DNA from: Magnetaquicoccus sp039908525
Lineage (GTDB): Bacteria; Pseudomonadota; Magnetococcia; Magnetococcales; Magnetaquicoccaceae
Assembly (NCBI GenBank): GCA_039908525.1
Contig: JAMOAY010000002.1
Location: 62,001 to 126,000 of the forward strand
DNA length: 64,000 nt
Direction: 5' to 3'
How positions within the stretch are numbered: the first letter of the stretch is position 1; each line of letters begins with the position of its first letter. The notes under the pieces were generated by a model that searched no databases, was not told the DNA's origin, and saw nothing but the letters and a program-made list of their open reading frames with translations. This document shows, piece by piece, positions 8,446-15,399 of the stretch. A program made the translations under genes and the position numbers.

Positions 8446-9671
8446 CTCTCGAAAAAACCGCGTGTCTCAAACACTCTGGAGGGCAATCGGCGCCCCTGCG
8501 CGGTGAGGTGGCGTTTCAGGACAAAGTCGAACAACAAGGGGTTGTGGAGCTGCAACTCCCGCAGAACGGGCACGACATCTTCGTCCAGCAGGCCGGCGCG
8601 GGCGAATGTTTCCGGGATGATCAGAGGCATGATGCCGGGCAGAGGGTAGTCGGTTCCGTTCAGCAATCGACCGTGCCACTCTTCCCGCTCGATGAGAGTG
8701 CGCACCACGATCGGATCGCGGTTGCGCAGGGTGATGGCAGAGAGGTCGCCAAACAGATGGTCACGATGGGCCGGATCGGCCATCATGCGGGCGAACAACG
8801 CAAAGCTGGGCACACGGCGCTCCCTGTCGTCGCTGTCATGCTCCTCACCGATGGATGCGCAGTGGGCGATGATGGTGCGCACGCCGGCGTCAAGTGCGCG
8901 ACGCAGCCTGAGGGGGTTGCCCCATTCAGACTTGCCAACACCTTGCACCGCCCTCTCCTCCCCCCCATGGGTAATCAGCGGCATGTCGAGCCGCGCCAGG
9001 GTCTGATAAAAAGGCTGGCAACGCGCCGCGTCCGGATCAATGCCCATCGCGGGTGGCAACCATTTCACGGCCAGTGCACCCTCAGCACGAGCCTCCTCCA
9101 GGGCGTCGAGGGCATCCTTTCGGTAGGGATGGATCGAGGCCACCCACTCAAAATGGTTGGGGTACAGGCGGGCCAGGGAGCGGGCGTACCTGTTGGGCAC
9201 ATAAAATGCGCTTTGGTCACGCAGGGGTTGGCCGGATTCATCGTGGGCCTGATCAAAGGCGAGCAGCATCAGTTTGACACCAGAAGGCATCCCATCGACC
9301 AGTGTGCGCATGCGGTCGACGTAGCTCCGGTCTGTACGACCCGGCGTGTCGTCCACACAGCCTGCATTGAGATAGAACAAGCGCTGCACGACCTGCATCG
9401 GGTGGAGAATGCTGCTCATCTCCTGGGATAGTACAATCCCGCTGCCCGAATCACCGTTGCCTGCCAAGTGGGCATGGCAATCCCAGACCTGATGCGGATC
9501 GATGCCTTCCCATGCTGACGCGACAAGGGCATGGTTGGCCAACGAGGCCGGGAGTTGGGAAAAACATGGATTCCAAATGCGCAGTGTGGTACAACCTGTC
9601 GTGATGGTGCCCAGTGCCGCCAAGGCTCCGGCACCCAGGCCTGTCAGACACAGACGACGGCGAGGGTCCAT
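8433..9671 (-). CDS. Exported metal-dependent hydrolase (amidohydrolase family)
   Basis: 412 residues. The N-terminus MDPRRRLCLTGLG with a following hydrophobic stretch looks like a twin-arginine signal, ending in TTGC, a possible lipobox, so it may be a Tat-exported lipoprotein. The TIM-barrel metal ligands of the amidohydrolase superfamily are visible: HxH in WDCHAHLAG, a Lys in VKWLPPAMG, His in LITHGG, His in IIAHCAS and Asp in NGTDYPLP. The family hydrolyses or decarboxylates small molecules; the substrate here is unknown. Monocistronic, divergent from the dsr operon. The ribosome binding site is weak. Confidence 0.75.
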   Translation of the reverse strand: MDPRRRLCLTGLGAGALAALGTITTGCTTLRIWNPCFSQLPASLANHALVASAWEGIDPHQVWDCHAHLAGNGDSGSGIVLSQEMSSILHPMQVVQRLFYLNAGCVDDTPGRTDRSYVDRMRTLVDGMPSGVKLMLLAFDQAHDESGQPLRDQSAFYVPNRYARSLARLYPNHFEWVASIHPYRKDALDALEEARAEGALAVKWLPPAMGIDPDAARCQPFYQTLARLDMPLITHGGEERAVQGVGKSEWGNPLRLRRALDAGVRTIIAHCASIGEEHDSDDRERRVPSFALFARMMADPAHRDHLFGDLSAITLRNRDPIVVRTLIEREEWHGRLLNGTDYPLPGIMPLIIPETFARAGLLDEDVVPVLRELQLHNPLLFDFVLKRHLTAQGRRLPSRVFETRGFFERGRR

Positions 9672-9716
9672 CAGACGGCCCCAACCGCGTGAGTTTTGTT
9701 TGTTTCCATGATGGGA

Positions 9717-9797
9717 GCCTTGCCCCTGGACCCCACCAGGGGGATGATCCCCGTGGACCCGTGACAGTTAAAAGATATGGACAAAATGATGATCAAG
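9717..9797. repeat. Dispersed hairpin repeat, copy A
   Basis: Contains CCCCTGG-ACCCCA-CCAGGGG and a following GGGGGATGATCCCC stem, then GTGACAGTTAAAA and the box ATGGACAAAATGATGATCAAG. The same parts in the same order occur at 14544-14709. Individual parts recur at 55403 and 59082. Confidence 0.7.
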
Positions 9798-9919
9798 GGG
9801 CCCATCCTTCTTCGCCTGCGCACCGCGTCTGGCCACGGATTCAGCGATCCTGGGCAAAAGAGCGCGCGCGTCCGGAGTTCAACCAAAAAATACCTCGCCA
9901 CACTTAACATAGATCAATT

Positions 9920-9947
9920 TTGGCAACAAGAGAATCTCGTATATATG
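9920..9947 (+). promoter_or_regulatory. Candidate promoter of the dsr operon
   Basis: TTGGCA (9920-9925) and TATATG (9942-9947) with a 16-base spacer that itself contains GAGAATCTC, a small inverted repeat. About 100 bases before dsrA. Tentative. Confidence 0.35.
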
Positions 9948-10046
9948 GTGCTGCACAGCAATCATCGGCCGTCGGCGGGTGGCTGTGCCCTGTGCGCGCC
10001 AACCTGAAGTGTGTATTTTGGAAACCTCTCGTACAAGGAGTGTTGC

Positions 10047-11330
10047 ATGAATAGCGAAGACAGTACCCAAGGAATGGCGTTGCATACGCCCATGCTCAAT
10101 GAGTTGGAGTCGGGTCCATGGCCCAGTTTTGTGACGGACCTTAAAGAATATTCCAAGAAAAGACCACAAATCGTGCAACTCCTCAACCAACTGGAGGAGT
10201 CCTATGAGAACAGGTGGAACTACTGGTTGGGCAAGATCATCAATGTGCCGGGGTACGGGGGCGGGGTGATCGCCCGTGTCTCGGAAAGAGCCGACACCTA
10301 TCCGGCGCTGGCCAATTTTCATACGGTCCGTGTCATTGAACCCCCAGGTTGGGTCTACAGCACAGGGGCCCTGCGCAACTTGGCGGACACCGCTGAGCGT
10401 CACGGTGCGGGTATCCTGCAACTCCACGGAATGAGTGGCGACATCCTCTTGTTGGGATTTGACGACAAGGGTGCCATGGACGTTGCGGAAGACCTGATGA
10501 ATGATGGTTGGGATATCGGTGGTTCCGGCGCGGCCATGCGTACGTTGCAGTGTTGTGTGGGACAGGCCCGTTGTGAGATGGCCTGCTTCGACACCATGAG
10601 AACGACCAAATTTATCACCGACAGTTTCATAGAATTTCTTCACCGACCGGAGTTTGTCTACAAGTTCAAGTTCAAGCTCTCCGGTTGCGGCAACGACTGC
10701 AGCAACTCCATCGTGCGTTCCGACATGCCCATCATCGGCACGTGGCGTGGTCCCATGCAGATCGACCAGGAGAAGGTCGCTGAATTCATTGATGAAAAAG
10801 GGATTGAGTACCTGATCGACAATGTCATCACCCGCTGTCCCACCCGTTGCATCTCGGTCAAGGGCAAGACACTCAAGGTGGAAGATGATGAGTGCGTCCA
10901 CTGCATGCACTGTCTCAATGTCATGCACAAGGCTTTGAAACCGGGCAAGGAGCGGGGAGTCACCATCTTGATCGGTGGTCATCGCACTTTGAAAATCGGC
11001 GACACCATGAGCTCCGTGCTGGTGCCCTTCATGAAGCTGGAGACCGAGGAGGATCTGGAGAAACTCAAAACGTTTATTGAGACGGTTTGGGAGTTCTGGA
11101 ACGACAACGGGATGGACCATGAGCGTATCGGCGAGTTTATTGCCCGGGTTGGCATGTCGACTTTCCTGGATGGAATCGGTTTGCAGGCAGATGCCCGGAT
11201 GGTCTTGCGGCCCCGCACCTCTCCCTACATCAAGTTCGAAGAGTTGGCGCCCACTCGTTTTGCCGGGGAGCAGGCGCATAGCCCGAAGGTGTGGGATCGG
11301 GAACCTGAGGGGGCTGAAACGGCCGACTGA
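10047..11330 (+). CDS. dsrA: Dissimilatory sulfite reductase alpha subunit
   Basis: 427 residues from MNSEDST; the ATG at 10047 has AAGGAG six bases upstream. With DsrB it forms the siroheme enzyme that in sulfur oxidisers runs in reverse, oxidising sulfane sulfur to sulfite in the cytoplasm. Siroheme/[4Fe-4S] ligands are present as CCVGQARCEMAC (Cys169, 170, 176, 180) and CGNDC (Cys214, 218). The inserted ferredoxin domain has CPTRC (264, 268) and CVHCMHC (283, 286, 289). First gene of dsrA-dsrB-dsrL. The direction of catalysis is inferred from the dsrL partner, which is typical of oxidisers. Confidence 0.97.
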   Translation: MNSEDSTQGMALHTPMLNELESGPWPSFVTDLKEYSKKRPQIVQLLNQLEESYENRWNYWLGKIINVPGYGGGVIARVSERADTYPALANFHTVRVIEPPGWVYSTGALRNLADTAERHGAGILQLHGMSGDILLLGFDDKGAMDVAEDLMNDGWDIGGSGAAMRTLQCCVGQARCEMACFDTMRTTKFITDSFIEFLHRPEFVYKFKFKLSGCGNDCSNSIVRSDMPIIGTWRGPMQIDQEKVAEFIDEKGIEYLIDNVITRCPTRCISVKGKTLKVEDDECVHCMHCLNVMHKALKPGKERGVTILIGGHRTLKIGDTMSSVLVPFMKLETEEDLEKLKTFIETVWEFWNDNGMDHERIGEFIARVGMSTFLDGIGLQADARMVLRPRTSPYIKFEELAPTRFAGEQAHSPKVWDREPEGAETAD

Positions 11331-11397
11331 GTCGCTGCACCCTATCGGACGTTGGCATCCAGGCACCCTGACAAAACATTTTGGGAGATGAGAGAGA

Positions 11398-12471
11398 ATG
11401 AGCAGCAAGCCTTTGGCACCGAGAGACCAAGGTGCACCCGACTACACCCAATATTTGCACCCCCTGATGGCCAAAAACTATGGCCAATGGGATTACCATG
11501 AGCGGTTGCGCCCCGGCGTGCTGGTGCATGTCGCCGACAGCGGGGACAAGTTGTTTACAGTGCGGGCCGGCTCCCCCCGGACCATGAGTGCCGACACGGT
11601 TCGGAAGATCTGCGATATCGCCGACAAATACTGTCAGGGTTTCGTGCGGTTCACCACCCGGGCCAATGTTGAGTTTTTGCTGGGCAATGAAGCCGATCTG
11701 GAACCGTTGATCCACACGGTGGAGAACGATCTGGGTTGGCCAATCGGTGGCACCGGGCCCTCGGTGTCCAACGTTGCCCACACCCAGGGTTGGTTGCACT
11801 GCAACCTGCCGGGCTCGGATGCCGCCGGCTCGGTCAAAGCCCTGATGGATGAGCTCATCGATGATTTCAGGACCGAGACACTGCCCAACCGTGTGCACAT
11901 CTCCTCCTCCTGCTGCCAGATCAACTGCGCCAGCCACGGGGATATCTCCATCATCGTCCAGCACCACCATCCGCCTCGCATCAACCACGACAACATGCAG
12001 ATTTGCGAGCTGCCCAAAGTGGTGGCCATCTGCCCGGCAGCGGCCATCCGTCCGGCCATCGTCAACGGCAAGGAGAGCGTGGAGGTTGTCCAGGAAAAGT
12101 GCATGTACTGCGGCGCCTGCCACGGTCAATGCCCCAGCATGGAGATTCGCGATGCTCAAACCGACACTCTCTCCATTTGGGTGGGTGGCAAGATGTCCAA
12201 TGCCCGTTCCGCGCCCACTTTCATGAAGCTGGCGGTGTGGGGGCTGCCCAACAATCCTCCCCGCTGGCCGGAGATCTCGGATGCGGTGCGCCGCATCCTC
12301 AAGGCCTACAAGGAGGGAGGCAGGCCATGGGAACGTCTGGGCGAGTGGATTGAGCGTATTGGCTGGCAGCGGTTTTTTGAGAAGACCGGCTTTCCCTTCA
12401 CCAAATATCACATTGATGACAGCCCGGAGGCACTCTCCAATTTGAATCGGTCCGCCATGGTTCGTCTGTAA
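11398..12471 (+). CDS. dsrB: Dissimilatory sulfite reductase beta subunit
   Basis: 357 residues, start with GGGAGATGAGAG upstream. Partner of DsrA in the alpha2-beta2 enzyme. Visible cluster ligands: SSCCQINCASHGD (Cys172, 173, 177) with Cys135 (GWLHC), and the ferredoxin domain with Cys212 (AICPAAA) and CMYCGACHGQC (235, 238, 241, 245). Length is normal for the family. It starts 67 bases after dsrA. A GC-rich stem-loop with a GCAA loop sits in the 86-base gap before dsrL and may set different mRNA levels. Confidence 0.97.
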   Translation: MSSKPLAPRDQGAPDYTQYLHPLMAKNYGQWDYHERLRPGVLVHVADSGDKLFTVRAGSPRTMSADTVRKICDIADKYCQGFVRFTTRANVEFLLGNEADLEPLIHTVENDLGWPIGGTGPSVSNVAHTQGWLHCNLPGSDAAGSVKALMDELIDDFRTETLPNRVHISSSCCQINCASHGDISIIVQHHHPPRINHDNMQICELPKVVAICPAAAIRPAIVNGKESVEVVQEKCMYCGACHGQCPSMEIRDAQTDTLSIWVGGKMSNARSAPTFMKLAVWGLPNNPPRWPEISDAVRRILKAYKEGGRPWERLGEWIERIGWQRFFEKTGFPFTKYHIDDSPEALSNLNRSAMVRL

Positions 12472-12504
12472 CAAGGCGCATTGGTCGTCTTCGGTTATTC
12501 CTGA

Positions 12505-12524
12505 GGGGGCGGGCAACCGCCCCC
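12505..12524 (+). promoter_or_regulatory. mRNA stem-loop between dsrB and dsrL
   Basis: GGGGGCGG and CCGCCCCC pair perfectly around GCAA, a stable GNRA-type tetraloop. There is no T tract, so it probably acts as an intra-operon stability or attenuation element rather than a full stop. Confidence 0.55.
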
Positions 12525-12557
12525 CGGGGTTCCTTGCCTTCTTTTGAGGAATCACCC

Positions 12558-14438
12558 ATGTTGGTACCCACTATTCTGACCAAAGATTTTACCAGGACGG
12601 ATCTGGAGCCGCAGCTGCTTCGGGGTAACCCCGAGGAGTTTGTGGTACGCAATGGCAGCAGCTGGAAGTGCCCCACCTATGTCCGGCGTTTGCCACCCTG
12701 CAAGGATGCCTGCCCCAGCAGCGAAGATATTCGCGGCTACCTGACGGTCGTTGCGCAGGCCGATCAGTACAAACTGTCCCATGAAGAGGCTTTTGATAAG
12801 GCATGGGAAATCCTGACCGACAAAAACCCTCTCCCTGCCACGCACGGGCGGATCTGCCCCCATCCCTGTGAGTCGGGATGCAATCGACAACACAAGGAGG
12901 ATGGCGCCGTCTCCATCAACGACATGGAGCGGTTTATCGGTGACCACGGTTTGCGGCGCAAGTTGAAGTTCAAAAAGCTGACCGACACGCCCAAAACAAA
13001 AAAGGTCGCCGTCATCGGCTCTGGGCCATCCGGGCTCTCCTGTGCCTACCAGATGGCGCGCCGGGGTTATCCGGTCACCATCTTTGAAGCCTTTGAGAAG
13101 CCAGGCGGCATGTTGCGCTATGGAATTCCCACCTACCGCTTGCCGGATGCCATCCTGGATGCGGAGATTCAGAATATTCTGGATCTGGGTGTGACCTTGA
13201 AATGCAACACACGTGTGGGCCGGGATATCTCCTTTGAGCAGATCCGCGAGGAATATGCCGCTGTCTACCTGGCGCTGGGGGCGCACAAGGGCAGCAACAT
13301 GGGTATTCCCGGAGAGGATTCTGCCAATGTTTTCACGGCGGCCAGTTTTCTCAACCGGGTCAACACCGGTGCCAAGGTGGAGATCGGCAGCCGGGTTCTG
13401 GTGATCGGTGGCGGTGACAGCGCCATGGACGCCGCCCGGGTTTCGTTGCGGTTGCAGGTTGAGTTGCTGGCCGCCGAAGAGTCCGGCGATGCGGACCGCT
13501 ATGATGCCGCCCGTGCGGCCGTTGACCAGGAGGCCCAACTGGAGGAGCAGGCGGTCAGCACAGGAAAAACGGCGCTGGATTCGGCCCGCATCGTGCGGCG
13601 GATGGCCGGCAAATCGGACGTGACCATCCTGTATCGGCGGACCAAGGATGAGATGCCGGCCATCTCCAAGGATGTGGATGAGGCCATGGGAGAGGGTGTT
13701 CGCTTTGAACTTCTCACGGCCCCGGTCGCCTTGGTGACCGAGGGGGGTCGGGCGGTGGCGGCCCGCTGTATCCGTATGCAGCTGGGCGCCCCGGACCAGT
13801 CCGGGCGGCGTCGGCCGGAGCCGATTGCCGGGTCCGAGTTTACCATCCCTTGCGATACGGTGATCATGGGTATTGGGCAAACGCCTGAACTGGAAGAGGG
13901 TATGACCGATCTGGCCAACAAATGGGGTTGGATCGCGGCCAACAGTGCCCATGAAACCAACCAGCCCGGCGTGTTCGCCGGTGGGGACGTGCTGGGATTG
14001 GGTATCTCCACCCGTTCCGTGGGACAGGGGCGGCATGCGGCGCGAGCCATGCACAGTTTTCTGAAGGGCGCAAAGCACCAACTCCCCTCCAAGGCCAAGC
14101 CGGTGCGGGTCGAAGAGATGCGCATGGACTACTATTCGCCCCTGCCGCGCAACGAACGGACCCACCTGGATGTCAACGAAGCGATCGGAGGCTTCAAAGA
14201 GACCTCCCAGACCATCACCCTGGCGCAATCCTTGGCAGAGGCCAAACGCTGTATGAGTTGCGGGCTCTGTTTTGCCTGTGACCAGTGCCGGATCTTCTGT
14301 CCCCGGGAGACCATTCACCGGGATCTGAAACGGCCTCAAGGGCAGGTCATGTTTACCGACTATACCCGGTGCAATGGCTGTCATGTCTGCGCTCAGTCTT
14401 GTCCGTGCGGGTATATTCAAATGGGCATGGGCTTGTAG
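12558..14438 (+). CDS. dsrL: DsrL, FAD/Fe-S NAD(P)H:acceptor oxidoreductase
   Basis: 626 residues from MLVPTIL; the ATG at 12558 has GAGGA upstream, and the earlier in-frame start at 12534 lacks a site. Related to the glutamate synthase small subunit. Order: N-terminal cysteine-rich Fe-S region (CPTYVRRLPPCKDAC, then CPHPCESGC), FAD fold (VIGSGPSGLSCAY), NAD(P) fold (VLVIGGGDSAMDAAR), and a C-terminal ferredoxin domain with CMSCGLCFACDQC and CNGCHVCAQSCPCG. DsrL takes electrons from reverse sulfite reductase to NAD(P)+ in sulfur oxidisers. Placement directly after dsrAB resembles the ABL order known in green sulfur bacteria. dsrEFH, dsrC and the dsrMKJOP membrane complex are not here. Confidence 0.95.
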   Translation: MLVPTILTKDFTRTDLEPQLLRGNPEEFVVRNGSSWKCPTYVRRLPPCKDACPSSEDIRGYLTVVAQADQYKLSHEEAFDKAWEILTDKNPLPATHGRICPHPCESGCNRQHKEDGAVSINDMERFIGDHGLRRKLKFKKLTDTPKTKKVAVIGSGPSGLSCAYQMARRGYPVTIFEAFEKPGGMLRYGIPTYRLPDAILDAEIQNILDLGVTLKCNTRVGRDISFEQIREEYAAVYLALGAHKGSNMGIPGEDSANVFTAASFLNRVNTGAKVEIGSRVLVIGGGDSAMDAARVSLRLQVELLAAEESGDADRYDAARAAVDQEAQLEEQAVSTGKTALDSARIVRRMAGKSDVTILYRRTKDEMPAISKDVDEAMGEGVRFELLTAPVALVTEGGRAVAARCIRMQLGAPDQSGRRRPEPIAGSEFTIPCDTVIMGIGQTPELEEGMTDLANKWGWIAANSAHETNQPGVFAGGDVLGLGISTRSVGQGRHAARAMHSFLKGAKHQLPSKAKPVRVEEMRMDYYSPLPRNERTHLDVNEAIGGFKETSQTITLAQSLAEAKRCMSCGLCFACDQCRIFCPRETIHRDLKRPQGQVMFTDYTRCNGCHVCAQSCPCGYIQMGMGL

Positions 14439-14688
14439 CGCACCGACGCAATCCATCTCCTGAGAGGGGCAGGATGTAAGCCTTCTCAGGAGATGGTCCA
14501 GGCAGCTCTTCCTAAACTTGGCTTTGGTTACTTTTGGTGCATGCGGGGGCTTCGCCCCCGGCCCTACCAGGGGCTTTGCCCCTGGACCCCACCAGGGGGA
14601 TAATCCCCCTGGACCCGTAATAGCTAAAAACTATTAAAAAAAAGGGTGGAGGGGGTCTGGGGGAGGCGGTTCACCGTCTCCCCCAGGA
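14439..14688. other. Intergenic region after dsrL
   Basis: 250 bases carrying the dsr 3' stem-loop and the largest copy of the dispersed hairpin repeat. No gene seen. Confidence 0.6.
14453..14496 (+). terminator. Large stem-loop ending the dsr operon
   Basis: CCATCTCCTGAGA (14453-14465) pairs perfectly over 13 bases with TCTCAGGAGATGG (14484-14496); the loop is 18 bases. It lies 15 bases after the dsrL stop. No T tract follows, so it may be a 3'-end stabiliser or a factor-assisted terminator. Confidence 0.55.
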
Positions 14689-14709
14689 ATGGACGAAACG
14701 ATGATCAAG
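14544..14709. repeat. Dispersed hairpin repeat, copy B (most complete)
   Basis: Three perfect hairpins in a row: CGGGGGC-TTC-GCCCCCG (14544-14560), CCAGGGGC-TTT-GCCCCTGG (14567-14585) and CCAGGGGGA-TAA-TCCCCCTGG (14592-14612). GTAATAGCTAAAA follows, then a GGGGGAGGCGG/CCGTCTCCCCC stem and finally ATGGACGAAACGATGATCAAG at 14689. Confidence 0.75.
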
Positions 14710-15399
14710 GCAATGAACCCTGCGTTTGGAATCCCCATGAGCCATCCCAGCAAAAAAAGCAAATCGACACTGGTCATCCCCATCGTGAGGGAAAAAGAGG
14801 GGTGTGCACCGGAGGGAGAGACCCCTCCCCCCAATGACAAAAAAATCTCCGCAGAGGAGGAGTGGCGACTCAACAAAGCGGCCGTGGCGCGCTTCAGCAG
14901 AAGCGGCCAATGGCAGGAGGTGCTGGAACTGTTGACAACCCTCTCCAGAAAACAAAAGAGCCACGAGATCTACAAGGCACTGGCCCAGAGGGCCTGGGTG
15001 GCCCTGAAGAGTGACGCGCCGGTCACTGATGTGGTCCTCGCTCTTTTCCATCTGCTCAACACCCTGGGCCCCCGCCATGAAATCGCGGGACCCATCGTGG
15101 CACTGGCCCACCTGATGGCCAAGCACCGCACACCAAACCATCCCGACCGGGCACTGGCCCAGGCACAGGCGCAACAGATGTTCTCTCTGGTGTTGGGGGC
15201 TGCGGATGTGGTCGGTGAGGAGGCCTTTGGTCAATGGGTGGCCCACCACCGCCTGGACGACCCCAACCACTATGTGCCTATTGTATTGAATTGCCTTGAG
15301 ATCATGGTCGGCGATGACTGGTGGATTGACCGGGATGCGCTGCAACTGTCGACCATGAACAAGGCGGTTACCCACAAAACGGTCGTGGGACATTCATGA
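14689..15399 (+). CDS. Hypothetical helical protein
   Basis: Up to 236 residues; family not recognised. A short polar N-terminus is followed from about residue 50 by predicted helices (EEEWRLNKAAVARFSR, SGQWQEVLELLTTLSR) reminiscent of TPR-like packing, and a conserved-looking end DDPNHYVPIVLNCLEIM. No signal peptide or membrane segment. The start is unclear: ATGs at 14689, 14701, 14713 and 14737 are in frame, and the first is inside the dispersed repeat, so the gene may have borrowed its start from it. GGA upstream of 14737 is a modest site. It converges on pilQ with no space between stops. Confidence 0.6.
   Translation: MDETMIKAMNPAFGIPMSHPSKKSKSTLVIPIVREKEGCAPEGETPPPNDKKISAEEEWRLNKAAVARFSRSGQWQEVLELLTTLSRKQKSHEIYKALAQRAWVALKSDAPVTDVVLALFHLLNTLGPRHEIAGPIVALAHLMAKHRTPNHPDRALAQAQAQQMFSLVLGAADVVGEEAFGQWVAHHRLDDPNHYVPIVLNCLEIMVGDDWWIDRDALQLSTMNKAVTHKTVVGHS

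Larger units (their letters stand above)
9672..10046. other. Divergent intergenic region before dsrA
   Basis: 375 bases with no gene. It holds a copy of the dispersed hairpin repeat (9717-9797) and a candidate dsr promoter at 9920. The rest shows nothing recognisable. Confidence 0.6.

Noticed and set aside
12552..14456. Open frame opposite dsrL
   Set aside because: Antisense shadow of a gene with all DsrL motifs.
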